64,000 nucleotides of DNA. Origin: Buddleja alternifolia (Eukaryota; Streptophyta; Magnoliopsida; Lamiales; Scrophulariaceae). Location of the stretch: the NCBI GenBank assembly GCA_019426215.1, contig CM033402.1, positions 23,694,104 through 23,758,103 of the forward strand. Direction: 5' to 3'. The notes under the pieces are model-generated. The model made no database searches. It saw only the letters and a program-made list of their open reading frames with translations, and had not been told where the DNA came from. How positions within the stretch are numbered: position 1 is the stretch's first letter; every line of letters begins with the position of its first letter. Below are positions 44,037 to 58,300 of this stretch, piece by piece. The translations under genes and the position numbers were made by a program.

Positions 44037-47000
44037 CTAGGGCCAATTGCCCATGTATTTCAAGCCCATCTTCTCAAGATGTCCCTCCAATACTCTTTGG
44101 CCCAAGGGTTTGGTAAAGGGGTCTGCTATGTTATTTGCTGAGTCCACACGTTCCACTTGAACGTCGCCTCTACGAACGATCTCTCTGATTAGATGGTATC
44201 GCCTTTCTATATGTTTGGACCTCTGATGAGACCTTGGCTCTTTTGACTGTGCAATAGCCCCATTGTTATCACAGTACAATCGTACGGGATCAACAACAGA
44301 TGGAACAACACCCAACTCTTGGATGAAGTTCCTCATCCAAACAGCTTCTTTTGCAGCCACCCAAGCTGCAATGTACTCAGCCTCTGTGGTGGAGTCAGCA
44401 ATAGTTTCTTGTTAAGAACACTTCCAGCTGACCGCTCCACCATTGAGTACAAAGATAAATCCCGAGATAGATTTGAAATCATCCACATCAGATTGGAAGC
44501 TAGAATCTGTATAGCCTTCCAATTTTAATTCTCCTCCACCGTAGAGTAGGAAGACATCCTTAGTTCTTCTTAAGTACTTAAGGACTGCCTTTACGGCTTT
44601 CCAGTGCTCTTCACCTGGATTGGCTTGATATCGACTTGTTGCACTAAGTGCATAAGCCACATCAGGCCGTGTTCATAGCATAGCATACATAATGCTCCCT
44701 ATAGCAGAAGCATATGGTATGAGACATATTTTTCTTTTCTTCCGGCGCCTGAGGGGACATAGACTTGGAAAGAGAAATACCATGTCTCATAGGTACCAGT
44801 CCTCTCTTGGACTGATCCATTTTGAATCTCTTCAAAACTCTATCTATGTACGCAGATTGGGAGAGTCCCAGCATTCTACTCGATCTATCTCGATGAATCT
44901 TCATCCCGAGAACGTAGGATGCCTCTCCCAAATCCTTCATGGATAATTGTGTGGATAACCACGCTTTCATTTCTTGTAACATTCCTATGTTGTTTCCAAA
45001 CAATAGAATGTCATCAACGTAAAGCACCAAAAAAGTTATCGCGCTCCCACTAGCCCTTTTGTACACACATGCTTCATCAGCATTTTGAAGAAAACCATAT
45101 TTTTGTACAGTATCATCAAAACACTTGTTCCAGCTTCGAGAAGCCTGTTTGAGTCCATAAATGGATCTCTGAAGTTTGCACACCTTGTGCTCACTTCCTA
45201 TGGATGTGAAGCCCTTTGGCTGCTCCATGTAAAGCTCTTCCTCAATTTCACCATTGAGGAAAGCAGTCTTCACATCCATCTGCCATATTTCATAATCTAA
45301 ATATGCAGCTATGGCTAGAAGGATCCGAATGGATTTGACGATCGCCACTGGTGAATAGGTTTCATCATAGTCAATTCCTTGCCTTTGAGTATAACTTTTC
45401 GCCACGAGACGTGCCTTATAGGTGACTACCTCTCCATCAGCTCCAAGCTTTCGCTTATAGATCCACTTACAACCTACGAGTTTACACCCATCTGGTGGAT
45501 CCACCAAGGTCCAAACCTTGTTGGAGTGCATAGAGTCCATCTCGGATTGCATGGCTTCTAACCATCTTCCCGAATTGACGTCCAACGTCGCTTCCCCATA
45601 TGACCTTGGATCAGGGGAATAACCATGCTCATTGCTTTCAAGCAAGAAACCAAACCTCTCAGGTTGTTTCGGGATCCTTTCGGATCTTCGAGGATGTTGT
45701 GTACTTGCTACTACTTCTGGTTGTGCATCTGTGGTATCAGGTGAACTCTTTTGTGGTTCTTGAGTTTCCTCAAGTTCTGCAACCTCGCCATTTCTATCCA
45801 ATAGAAATTTCATCTCTAAGAAGGTAGCGTTCCTTGAAACAAACACTTTATGTTCCGATGGGTTGTAGAAATAATATCCATAGGATTCCTTTGGATATCC
45901 AAAAAACTTACATAAGGAGGATCTTGCATCCAACTTATCGCCCACTAGTTGCTTGACATAAGCCGAGCAACCCCATATCCTTAGGTATTTATAAGTGGGT
46001 GGTTTACCAAACCACATTTCATATGGCACTTTGGAGACACTCTTTGACAGTACTCTATTTAATAGATGCGTCACAGATTCTAGGGCATATCCCCAGAAGG
46101 AAAGAGGAAGTCCTGTGAAACTCATCATGGATCGAACCATGTCCATCAAGGTCCGATTCCTTCGCTCGTTTACCCCATTAAGTTGGGGAGTACCGAGCAG
46201 AGTCCACTGAGAGACAATTCTATTGTCTTTTAGATAATCAAGGAATTCACGGGACAAATATTCTCCCCCTCGATCCGATCGAAGAGCTTTGATACTTCTT
46301 CCCGTTTGCTTCTCTACTTCATGTCTAAACTCCTTGAACCTCTCAAAGGCTTCAGACTTGTATCTCATAAGATACACGTAACCATACCTTGAAAAGTCAT
46401 CGGTGAAGGTTATGAAGTAAGAATGGTTCCCTTTAGTGCTTACATTAAGCGGACCACATACATCCGTATGGACCAAGTCCAAAAGGTTAGTAGCTCGCTC
46501 CATTTGCCCGGCAAATGGTGACTTGGTCATCTTACCCTTTAGACAAGATTCACAAGTTGGCATATCTAGCATTTCCCGAAGGTCAAGCTTATCCGCCATC
46601 TTATGAATCCTATCCTTAGAGATATGGCCTAGTCTAGCATGCCACAAGTATGTATCATTTTGATTATCTAACTTTCTCTTACTAGTATGTTCTTCATGTT
46701 GAGATAATAAGATTGGAGTATCGGGGAGAACCGTGTATAAGCCATGAGACAACTTTGATTCCAATATTAAAGAAGAACCATAAAACATGGAGCAAGCTCC
46801 ATTTTTTATAACAAAACTATAACCTTCCTTGTCCAACAAGGGTACAGAAATGATGTTCTTAATTAATTGTGGAATGTAAAATACATTGTTCAAAATAACA
46901 CGATTTTTGTTGGGAAAAGATAAGTAGATAGTTCCTACGGCCGTGGCAGCAACCCGTGCTCCATTCCCAAACCGCATGGTCATCTCCCCTCTACTTATCT

Positions 47001-47910
47001 GTTTGCTTCTTGCCATAACCTGCAAATCATTGCAAAGGTGAACTCCACATCCGGTGTCCAACACCCAAGAAGCATCATTAACGGATAAGTTAGCTTCAAC
47101 ATAAAACATACCATTCATTGGTTCAGTGCAATTACGCTTCCAATGTCCCTTTTTACCAGAATTGAAGCACGCATCATGATCGGTACCCTTTGCCTTTTTT
47201 ACACCACCTTTGCCTTTCAACTGTTTTTTCTTGTTGTTGTTCTTCTTCCCCTTATTCTTATTGGCCTTACGACCCTTAGAACGGGATGAGGAACCAACAA
47301 GCAGTACCGGCTTATCTTTCTTGATGGTGGCATCTCCACTCTTCAACATGTTCAACAACTCGGGTAATGAAGCCTCAAGTTGATTCATGTTGTAGTTGAT
47401 GACAAATTGGTCAAACGACTTCGGAAGGGACTGTAGCACGAGGTCAACAGAAAGCTTGGTCTCAAGTTTTACGCCAAGATCAGAAAGCTTATTAATAAGA
47501 CTGATCATGCGTAAAACATGATCATCGACCGACGATCCCTCGTGTAGGCGAGCGCGAAATAGCTCTTTAGAGATTGCGAATCTCTCCCTCCTAGTTCGAG
47601 TGCCATAGAGCTCCTCGAGACTTTTGATAATATCTTTAGAGATGGTCACGTGCTCAAATTGTTTTTGAAGCTCATTAGTCATAGAAGCCATCATGATACA
47701 TCTCACTTGGATATTATCATCAGTCCACTTATCAAAAGCGGCACGTTCATCATCAGTGCTTGTGCGAGTTACGCGAGGCAAAGGCATATCTAATACGCTA
47801 TCCTTGCGCTCACTTTGAAGCACAATTTTAAGGTTTCGATACCAATCGGTGTAGTTGGGACCGACAAGTCTATTTGAATCTAGGATTGATGCAAGTGGAT
47901 TTTTGGCCAT
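44037..47910 (-). pseudogene. E3 gag-pol polyprotein, one frameshift and two stops
   Basis: The likely start is ATG 47910 (MAKNPLASILDSNRLVGPNY), 12 codons inside the longest open frame. In order: UBN2 capsid (about residues 15-190), a basic Lys/Asn/Gly stretch (about 205-240), knuckle CFNSGKKGHWKRNC (about 247-262) whose second Cys is Ser, protease WVLDTGCG (about 280), integrase (HTDVCGP about 479, LRSDRGGEY about 541, NGVNERRNR), and reverse transcriptase with YVDD (about 961). A one-base frameshift near 44720, TGA at 44673-44675 and TAA at 44412-44414 interrupt the end. RNase H then runs to KYMGNWP at 44037. It is the most complete retroelement protein here. Confidence 0.88.
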
Positions 47911-49683
47911 TTTGTAAACTACAAAATAAATAGCGAGGCAAAACAATTAGCATTCAATATGTAATTTTGTCCACATATAATTCGGTCTTTAATCATACGT
48001 GTCTCCCACTATTTTATCAAATTCCATAACCCTCTTATATGGATATTCGAGGAGATATGCGGGTCTCCCTAGTGGGCTTGAGATCCATAAGCGACTCTTC
48101 ATATGCCCCGAGAACACGAGCCCATATGATAAATCCGTATGGTAGGCTTACCGGCCTTCTATATCGACATATAGTTCTCAAGATATTTTGCCTCGTTTTT
48201 CCCATATACCTCGAGAAGACGAGCCCATATGGTAGTAAACGTTAAGTCAAGCCCATCAAATATTCATGGTCAATCGATCGGACTAGTGTGCCCCACGACT
48301 CATGGACGACACCTAGACAAATCTATCCCACGAGCATCCCTATGCTTAGTGGTGGTCACAGTCTAATCCACTTGATGCCACCCCACGACTCATGGACGGC
48401 GGGCTAAGCTTCATGGCATTTCACATGCCACCACTTATGATGGAAGGCGTGGACAATAGAACCTCATTCAATTTCCACATAAACTTAATATTTCTTGGAT
48501 TTACTTGAAACAAATCAAGCGAGGGGTTTCAACATGCAAGGTCTCATCAAGATTAGGATTATCTTCAATTATGTGATCATGCAATCCAAGTAGCATATAG
48601 CAAAACATAATATAAGACATCCCCAAAGCGGTAAACAAATATGGATGATTGTGGGTCCCTAAGCGATCCACCCGAGCCACCGGTGAATCTAAGGCAATCT
48701 AGGGTACTAAATTAAAATAGGCCCTATCTATTACATAAGCTTCCAACGGCATACATAATCTTCAATAATGGTCCATCATCTTCGTCTCCATCTTCGATTA
48801 CAACAAAATGAAAAAGAAAGTGCAAAAATAAAATATACAACCAAATCGAAATAGAGGCCAATAATAATTACAACCCAATTGAATAATCTAAGGCTCGACC
48901 CACAATCCATCCATTATGCAAATCAACCATCAAGCGTATGAAGATGACATGCAAAGCATTAGTTAATCATAAGCCCATCACATAGTTGAAACAATCATAA
49001 CTTTGGGATTTATACGTTTTGAGGAAAAAACTGAGTTTTTCTAGTTTCAACAATTCCAAACTTTTAAATAACTCAAAAACGCGTGGAAGTTGATTCCAAA
49101 ATCAAGAAATGGGCCAAAGGTAGGAGTCCTTGAAGGCCCGGGTCGTGCGTACCACACCACGTCAAGATGGTCCAACCATCAAGCACATGGTGTGCATACG
49201 CGCACCCGTGTACGCTGCCCGGCAACGCACCGTGCGCCGCCGAGCACCGCACACACTGTCCAGCAGCTGCTGGACAGTTTCTCGACCATGGTCGAGACCA
49301 CCAAGGGGTGGAATCGGCCATGGTCAGCCCCGTTTTGACCCCCGCCAAGTTTCCTTTGACGGTTGGCAATGATTCGCGATATTGAGCCCTACTAAATGAG
49401 CACACCCTTATGCGCACAAAGCTTTCGGCCGGGTGCGCACAAAGTCTCGTAGCTTGAGTTCAATATCAATGGTCCTTGCCCGGGTTTCGACATTCCCTTT
49501 TAGTGTCTCTTAATTGTCAATCGTTTAAAAAAAAATAAAATCTCCAAGATTTTAAGAAAAACGATGACAAATCCCAAGCTATTATTAAATCAACAAATGT
49601 ATCATATAGATTTAAGCAACCAGTTAAAATACTACATGAAACCGAAAGCAAAAACATGCAAAGTTTTTAATGTGCATAACCCG
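47911..49683 (-). other. Non-coding leader of E3
   Basis: About 1.8 kb between primer site and gag. CCCCACGACTCATGGACG occurs twice (about 48291 and 48391). A GC-rich island at about 49130-49350 contains two adjacent perfect palindromes (49255-49278 and 49280-49297). Open frames over the island on both strands reflect the GC-rich composition. Confidence 0.6.
49255..49297. repeat. Two adjacent perfect palindromes in E3 leader
   Basis: 49255-49278 is a perfect 24-bp palindrome centred on CAGCTG, and 49280-49297 (TCTCGACCATGGTCGAGA) is a perfect 18-bp palindrome. They lie about 400-440 bases after the primer site on the element RNA, a position comparable to dimerisation or packaging signals in retroviral leaders. 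Confidence 0.75.
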
Positions 49684-49697
49684 GGCTCTGATACCAC
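49684..49697 (-). other. Primer-binding site of E3
   Basis: The minus strand reads GTGGTATCAGAGCC directly after the 5' LTR, a full match to the initiator Met tRNA complement. Confidence 0.88.
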
Positions 49698-51839
49698 TGT
49701 TAGGATCATTATGCCCCCACAAGCGATGTCGGCGCAACGGAAGAAATAAAGTATATAAAACACATATAAATCGGTATCCCAAGCTAGGGGGTCAAAGTAA
49801 TGCACAACAAAAACTAATACGAGTAAAGGGGTTTTAAACCGATTACAAGATTTGGGGTTTTATTAAAGTGAGGGTGTAAAACCACAACACAAGGAAAACA
49901 ACACCAAAAACTTTGGCTCTCATTTTCGAATCCTCACCTCAACATGGAGGGGTTCAAATCAAACCACCATAAGCTCCTAAAGCAAGAAGCCTCTACAAGG
50001 ACACACCTCAATTAAGTTTATACCTTAAGCAAAAGATTGGCTAGATATATGCTCTAAGGAAATGGAGTCTATGTAGTGAAAAGTGGAAGACAAGAAGAGT
50101 TACTAGAAGAAATATCTATGGAAGATAATCTTCTATAACTAATCTCCAAGAAGAAGTTCTATGGAAGAAAGTCTTCAAGAATCACAAGATAAGCTAGAAG
50201 AAAACTCTAGAGAGGAAGTACTAAGCTCAAAACTTTCTTTCCTTTTAGTTTTCATCAAATTTTAAATGAGAGCAAGAACACCTCCTTTTATAGCCACCAA
50301 TTTTTGGCCATATGGTGTTAGGTGGAGTAGAAGACTTGTTTTTCTTCACCTACCACCTCACTCGCACCTACCATTCCATTCTCAACTACCACCACATGTG
50401 TAAGAGAATATTTTTCACTTTCTTCTTCATTTAAAAAACATTACAAGTCAAACTTTGACTAGCTTTGAATTTCAATCTTGTGACTTCGTTTAATTAAGTC
50501 CAACTTAATTAAAATGGCTCCCAAGTCTTCCAAGACTTGTTAATTAAATAATCCTCATGATTAATTAATGGTAAAATTAGTAGTTTAAATAAATTCCCGG
50601 ATAATAACAATTTCCGTTAATAATTAATCTCCAAGATTAATTAATAGAATAATTATTTTTCCAAGCCTACTAATTAAAATGTCTTCCACTTAATCAATTA
50701 ATCTCATTAATCAATTTCACTTTAATCCGAAATCGGATTAATATTCACATAGTAATTGAACTTTCTTGAGTAAGTGTGTAACCCCATTGTAGGTTCGTTC
50801 ATGTACTAGTAGTAAGAACACAACCCCGTTGTGCCTTTGCAATTTTCATTGCTAGATTTAATTACTCAAGTATTTTAATCCGACCAAGAATTAATTACCG
50901 ATTAATTCATGGTTCCTACAAATCAAGGTTAGTACTAGCCACGCGCCAAGAAGACCTAGCCATGAACGATTATTAGGTGACCTTTCCGCATTACGATTTT
51001 CGCATAAGTAAAATCCTTCCATCAAATATCCCGATCGAATCTAGGACTTGGATGTCAGTCGAAATCCCAGTAGCTCGATTCTATGTATATCGATCTAAGT
51101 GACATTGACCAATTTATCAATCGAGCGAGGAAACACTGCGCCTCCTTATTGATACTACTCCGGCCGGAGGTTCCCATGGTCAATACACTGTGAAGTACAT
51201 AGGATATGCGCCGATGCTAATGATCAGTGACTGATTCTCTCTTGGCACTCACGCGCCTCCGTACATAACCAGACTGGACCCAATATGCCCCACTTTATAA
51301 CTCACCTGGAATTGTGTGACAAATCTAAGTACAGTGGGCGATGCACGAGACGACCAATGGTGCCTCAAGTCATGAGGACCAATCTTATGCCTACGTAACC
51401 GAGGAGATTCCAAATTCGACATTGACTCCAATATGGAATCTCGGCGGGGTTGTTCAGTTTACTCGATCCCAACGAGAACCCACATACATGCACTGATGTA
51501 CACCGTATCAATATCCATGGAATAGGATACACTCTCCAAGAGTGTGCATTGTACGTGCAAGTCTTTACGAGTCATTGATATCCCTATCTCAATGATTCTA
51601 TGACTTGGAACATTTTTAAGACCACAACCTTAGAGACGTATTCCATGATTGGCATCCCCGATACCAAACACATCTCATAGCTTAAGAGTGATCTAGGGGA
51701 CTTTATCTAATTGCATAGAATGATAAGATGAAGAAGAAAATGCCATTTATTAAATTACTTGACAAGATACAATATAAGACTGTTTAAAGAGTCGGCTACT
51801 ACACCCAACAAATGGCACGTCGGGCACCTAACTCTTTCA
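49698..51839 (-). repeat. 5' LTR of E3
   Basis: Homologous to 41880-44022 over its whole length with scattered substitutions. Both LTRs share the conserved ends TGAAAG and CCTAACA (minus strand). Confidence 0.88.
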
Positions 51840-51844
51840 GTGAA

Positions 51845-52901
51845 TACTCGTTTATGTATGGATTCATCAAGGAGGACATCCATATGAAACAGCCCAAGGG
51901 TTTCACATGTGAGACCGATTCTCATAAGGTCTATATACTGTATAAATTCATTTGTGGATTTAAGCGGACCTTCCGTAGTTGGAATCTTTACTTTGGTGAC
52001 ATAACTTGGAATTATGATATCATAAAAAATGAAGAGGAACCATGTGTGTGCAAGAAGGCCAGTGGGAGAGAGATGTCATTTCTGGTACTATATGTAGAGA
52101 GTGCTCTACTTATGGGAAATGATGTGGGCTCATTGACTTGGATCAAAACATAAACATTGAGCATATTCTCCACGAAAGACTTGGGAGAAGTCACTTGTAT
52201 CCTTATGATTCGCGTCTATGGAGGTTGAGCGAATAGGAAAATGGGGTCCTCCCAAGCCCTTTGCTTATAATAAATCTTTTAGGATAGAAGATATGAGAAA
52301 GGGCTCTTGCCTATGAGGAAGAGCAATGGATAGACATAAAATATATTGTGAAGTACTTTAAAAGAACATAGGATATATTCTTCGTCTATGCCCATGGAGA
52401 ACTGAGAGTGGAAGGTTGCACACTTAATCGGACTTCGAGTCTGACAAAGATGACTGTAATTTCACTTTGGGTTTGTATTCAACCTCAAATGTGGTTAGTA
52501 ATTTGGAAGACTTCCTAGTGAAGTATCCTCTATTGAGAATGAATATGAAACTGCCTTGGAGCCTTGGAGGTTGACAAGGAAACTATTTGTATCTGAAGTT
52601 CATGGTGGAACTTCTATAGGTCCATGGCTTGCAACTTGGATTGTCACTTTACTGTGATGAAATAGAGCAAATGCGCAGGCTAGGGAACTGAGGTCTCACA
52701 AATCCAAACACAATGTTGAGAGATACGACATCTTTTAAGACATCGTGGGAAAAAGGCAATTAAAGCCTTGCAAAAATTAACCTCAGGTGATAACACGGTT
52801 GACTCACTCACCGGGCCACTATCACATGCGGTGCTAAAGCAACATCTTATAAGATGGGTATTGGGTACCATAGCGATTGGCATAGACTGCAAGTGGGAGA
52901 T
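51845..52901 (+). pseudogene. E1 pol remnant (reverse transcriptase to RNase H)
   Basis: After E3 the frame continues YGFIKEDIHMKQPKGFTCET, then FRSWNLYFGD, VCKKASGREMSFLVLYVES; the catalytic YVDD has become YVES. After a stop near 52151 the remains of RNase H (GELRVEGC near 52398) and the pol end (VDSLTGPLS near 52800) are readable in several frames. TGCAAGTGGGAGAT (52888-52901) is the polypurine tract. Confidence 0.72.
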
Positions 52902-53755
52902 TATTGGGTTTATGCCCTCGATGCTAACGAGGACCTAGAGAATAGGGCACTAGTTTATGTTATACAACTTATTAATTTATATAAAGGCATTAGTGAGTTG
53001 TTCATATAATTCTTAATGGCATCTATAAGTTTTAAATGAACATCTAGTCCATGTGTGTCAAGGTAGACCTTCGCACTCCTTATAGTAGTTAAGGAGTTGG
53101 GCATTGGAAGGATTTGGTACATGATCACTTAAACGGTTCGCAAGTTGGAGAATCTCAATTGGGCGTTGAGATTCGTGTGGACTTGTATGACACATGCTCT
53201 AATAAGGAGTGCCAGTTGAACACTATGGGATAGTGAGAGTTTGTATCATGGATGCATTGATTGGATTGGATTAGTGTATTTGAACATGACTCATAGTAAT
53301 CTGATCACATGAGTTTTTACTCAGTGACTGTCAATGATCGGATTACTGATTATGACAGTATGCGTGAGCCTTTGACCTGAGTAATCAAGTTGAAGATGTG
53401 CTTGTGGCATCAAGTCTATCATTAGAGTAGTTAGATCCAATTCACTCGTTGGTGGGGTCAACCTCGAAGTGTGGCTTGATGGGCAAGTAGCAGTCTTAAT
53501 TGGTTAGGAAAATGGAATTCACTGTTATAAAAGTAAATGAGAAGTATCCTATGCGATCAAAGGTAAATGAGACTGAAGTCTCTGGCCAGAGCACATGAAT
53601 TAATCCGTGTCGGACACTGAGGGTAGTTCGGTAATCTCATATTACTATGATACTTGAGCATAGCATCGAGTTCAGTGAGTTTGACATATTCTATGACTCT
53701 CACTCGATCGAGATACGTCAGTGAATGGCTTATGCTCATATAGTATTCATAATCT
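52902..53755 (+). repeat. 3' LTR of E1, cut by E2
   Basis: It begins TATTGGGTTTATG (TG to TA at the terminus), homologous to 36238 onward, with an extra segment near 53090-53130. It stops at CATAATCT 53755, where E2 begins; the counterpart in the 5' LTR continues AGAGGTTCG at about 37045. The remainder is outside the window. Confidence 0.82.
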
Positions 53756-55393
53756 TGTTGGGATTTTAAAACATAAAACGCAGCGGAAAGATAAAACTCC
53801 CATGTGGCTCATCTCGATTTTACATATTCAAATTGTGCTTCAAATTCAATTACCTTATTTCGCGTATGTTGAATTTTGAACCAACTTTCGCAATTCTTTC
53901 TTGAACAACAAATTCATCGTTGTCTCTAAATTGCCACGCCAGAGTCAAAAAGTGAAAAATCCCTTCTTCTTCTTCCCTTGGAGAATGGGTAGAGAGAGGG
54001 AAAGGGTTGGAGAGTTTTTTACTCGGAGAGAAAGTTATGATTTATTCACTTGTTATTTTTTTTCACTAAGTAGTATATTTATACTACAATAGAAAACAAT
54101 AACCTAGGCTACTAAAAAACGCCCACTTTAAGGCTTTGGAAGCCTTCGGGCGTTAGTCCATTATATGTAATTTAATTAATTTAAATAATTAATGTTATTA
54201 ATCCCATAAATAAATAAATTAAATAGTTAATTAAATCCATGTTAATTATATAATTAATTTTCTCTGTGGAATTAATTAATTCATTAACGTAATCAATTAA
54301 TAAAATCATCTAATGATCAATTAATTTTTTAATCACGATATCCAATACCGAAAAATTCTCTCAAGTATTTTCCATGATTTTTCCTTTTGCACTTCCTTTA
54401 AGCGCGACTCTTTAGGTTCGTCTCAAAAGGCAATTGGGAGGAAACCAAAAGGATGTGAGTAACACCTAGCCAGTCATGTAGCTCACATCGTATCCCAATT
54501 GAGAACGAATGAATAGGATCATTGCAAACCTTATATGCTGTGAATACCGTATGAGTATAAACTTTTTATTCTTATATCCCAGTCAAGTGAGAGTCATGAT
54601 TTTAGTCAAACTCACATGACTTGACCATATGCGTAGCTCGTAATGAATCGAGGTCAATGAGTGTACCTTCATGTCTAACATGAGTATCTCTTTATGCTTT
54701 GGCCAAAGACTTTTAACCTCACTCATTCATGATTGCATAGGATATTTAGCTCATTCACTTATGAGAGAATGAATACCATTTTGCTAATCAGTTAAGAATG
54801 CTACTTGCCCATCGAGTCGCATTTCGAGGTCGATCCCACCAAAGGGTGATTTGGATCTAACTACTCTAATGACAGACTTGATGTTACAAGTACATCTTTA
54901 ACTCAATTCCTCAGGTCTAAGGTTCAGGCGTACTATCATGACTTATCGGTTTCATCATTGACTGTCAGTGAGTGAGTACCTATGTGATGAAACCGATGCG
55001 AGCCGTGTTCGAACATATCAGTCTAACTGATATATCTATGACATAAGTTGCCACTATCATTCCCATTGTGTTCGACTGGCACTTTCTCTATGAAAACTTA
55101 CATCATACAAGTCTTTGTCTTGTATTGATGTCTAGTCAATACTCTCTTAGACTTGCGAACCCTATTTAGATAATGAGAATCAAGCCCTTCCAGTGCCATT
55201 CTTCCTAACCCATAGTAAGTAGAAGGTTTACCTTATTATCAAGAACTTTATGTTGTTTATTAACACCTTACAAATGCCTATAAGAAAACAACAAGATAAT
55301 GCCTTATATATAACTAAAAGATATTGTTTGGTTACAAGTCAATGCCCTATAAATCTATCCTCTTTATGGCATTTGAGGGCATACACTCTAACA
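53756..55393 (-). repeat. 3' LTR of E2
   Basis: 1638 bp; on the minus strand TGTTAGAGTGTATGCC to AAAATCCCAACA. Homologous to 61199-61934 and, more distantly, to the E1 LTR. Confidence 0.85.
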
Positions 55394-55399
55394 ATCTCC

Positions 55400-58300
55400 C
55401 ACTTGCACTCGATTCCGTTTGCATAGTATTTAATACCCATCCTCTCGAGATGTTTTTCTAGCACCGCCTGTGCCAATGGCTTGGTCAATGGATCAGCGGC
55501 ATTGTCAGCTGAGGCTATTTTCTGAACAGATATTTCTCCTCATGCAATGATCTCTCTTATGATGTGATATCTCCTCTCGATGTGTTTGGACTTGTTATAA
55601 GACCTAGGTTCCCTTGCCTGAGCTATTGCTCCGGTGTTATCACAGTAAAGTGGCAATGGGAGCTTTATGCTAGGAACCACTTGAAGTTCTTCTATGAACT
55701 TCCTAAGCCAAAGAGCTTCTTTAGGTGCCTCAGAGGTAGCTATGTATTCAGCCTCAGTAGTGGAGTCCACGATTGTGCTTTGCTTGAGACTTTTCCAAGT
55801 CACCACCCCACTATTGAGGGTGAATACGAATCATGAGGTGGAGTTCTGGTCATCGACATCTGATTGAAAATTCGAGTCAGTGTACCCGTCCGTTCTCAGG
55901 TTATGCACTCCTATAGATAAGAATCATATCCTTAGTTCTTTTCAGATTTAAGATATTCTTCACAGCTATCCAATGTTCCTTGCCAGGGTTTGCCTGAAAT
56001 CGATTAACAACCCTTACTGCATAATCTATGTCAGGCCTAGTACATAGCATTGCGTACATCAGGCTACCCACAGTAGATGCACAGTGTACAGTGCTCATCT
56101 CTTTTTTATCTTCCTCACTTTGAGGACACATAGATTTCGAGAGATGTATCCCATGCCTCATTGGTAGGAACGCTTTCTTAGAATCCTCCATTTTATATCT
56201 CTTTAGGGCCTTTTCTAAGTAAAGGGCTCGAGAGAGCCGTATCATTCTATTTGTTCGATCTCTATAGATTCGAATCCCTAGAATATAAGTTGCCTCTCCC
56301 AAGTCTTTCATGGAGAAAGTACTCGAAAACCACTTCTTAACAGTGGTGAGCATTCCTATATGATTCCCTGTGAGTAATATGTCATCCACATATAACACAA
56401 GGAACATTATCTTGCTCTCACTAACCTTCTTGTAAACACATGGCTCGTCCTCGTTCTTGATGAAGTCAAATCCTTTGACAGCCTCATAAAAACTCAGATT
56501 TTAGCTACGAGATGCTTGCTTGAGTCCATAGATGGACCTCTCAAGTTTACACACCTTATGAATGTGGTCCTTGGATACAAAACCTTTAGGCTGTTCCATA
56601 TAGATATCCTTTTCTAGGAATCCATTTAGGAAAGTAGTCTTGACATCCATTTTCCATATTTCATAGTCTAGGTGTGCCGCTATTGCAGGTATAATTCTTA
56701 TTGATTTGATCATAGCTACTGGCGAAAAGGTTTCTTGATAGTCAATTCCTTCTTTTTGACTATACCCTTTCGCCACTAGCCTGGCTTTGTAGGTGTCAAC
56801 CTTGCCATCAACACCAATCTTTCTCTTGTAGATCCATTTGCACCTAATTGGTTTTACCCCATCAGGCAGATCCACAAGTTTCCAGAATTGGTTTGCATGC
56901 ATCGAATCAATCTCATTTTGCATAGCTTCACGCCATCTAATAGCATCCACATCCACCATTGCTTGATCATAAGTGGAGGGATCATCTCCATGACCCTTCT
57001 CTAACACAGAATGAAGATCCAGCTCCCTTTGTACTAGATATCCGTACCTCTCAGGAGGTTAAGGTACTCTATTTGATCTTCGCGGTTGTGGTTGTGTTAC
57101 AGAAGGTTCGGTTCTCACTTCCTATGTAGATGTATCCACTGGAGTTTCATTTTGTTCTTCGAGAACAATCTTTCTACCCGCTCCTCCTGCTTGAATAAAC
57201 TCATCTTCAAGAAAGTGGGCTTGTAAAGCTACAATGATCATTTGATCATCGTGCAGGTAAAAGAGGTATCCCATTAAATCTTCAGGATATCCAACGAAAC
57301 ACCCTTTCAAGGATCTAGCCTCCAACTTGTCCATTTTAGTCTTTTTGACATAAGCCGGACATCCCCAAATCTTGTTGTGATTCAGACTTGGTTTCCTATT
57401 TCTCCATATCTCATATGGAGTCTTAGGAACGAACTTGGACGGACATCTATTTAAAATGTGTACAGCTGCAAGTAGTGCATGACCCCACAGTGAAATGTGT
57501 AAGTTAGTGTAGCTGAGCATGGAGCGAACCATGTCCAACAGGGTTCGATTCCTTCGCCCTGCTACTCCATTTAACTGTGGCGTCACTGGATGTGTGAGCT
57601 GTAATACTATACCATTCTCTCTAAGGTATACATCAAACTCGTCGCTCATATATTCTTCTCCTCGATGCGATCGAAGAGTTTTTACATGTTGACCAATTTG
57701 ATTTTCCACTAAAGCCTTGAATTCCTTTAACTTTTAAACGGATTCAGACTTATGCGTCATCAGGTACACTAGACCATATCTTGAATGGTCATCAGTGAAT
57801 GTGATGAAGTAAAGGAAACCTCCTCGAGCCATTTATCCAAATGGTCCACAAACATCAGTATGCACTAAACCTAAGATTTTTGAGGCTCTTTCAAAAGTCC
57901 CTATGAAGGGGGATCTAGCCATCTTGCCTTTAAGACAAGATTCACAAATAGAATGGGGATCCAATCCCAATGGACCAATTAGTCCATCTTTTGCCATTTT
58001 ATGAATTTTATGTTCGCTGGCATGGCCTAGTCTAAGATGCCAGATCAATCTTTGGTTTATTCCAAGCCTACTATGTTTCCTTTGTATAGTATTCACAGAA
58101 CACTCATTCTAGACATTAAGGTAATACAATCCATTTACTAAAGAAGCAAAGCCTACTAATTTATTACCATAATAAATGTTGCAATGTTCAGCAATAAAAT
58201 GGAAAGTATAACAAATTTGAACTAAAATGGGAATTGAAACAATGTTTTTGAGCCCATTGGGCAAAACTAAAACATTATCAAGAAAAAGTAAATGACCAGA

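Larger units (their letters stand above)
41880..51839 (-). mobile_element. Copia element E3, nearly complete, minus strand
   Basis: LTRs at 41880-44022 and 49698-51839 (about 2.14 kb), duplication GTGAA at 41875-41879 and 51840-51844. The primer site is 49684-49697 and the polypurine tract 44023-44033, both read on the minus strand. By eye the LTRs differ at roughly 35-40 positions (about 98% identical). The polyprotein is almost continuous. E3 is inserted into the reverse transcriptase of E1. Confidence 0.92.

Noticed and set aside
49073..49417. Long overlapping frames on both strands
   Set aside because: They lie over a GC-rich island with palindromes where stop codons are rare by composition; no domain is visible.
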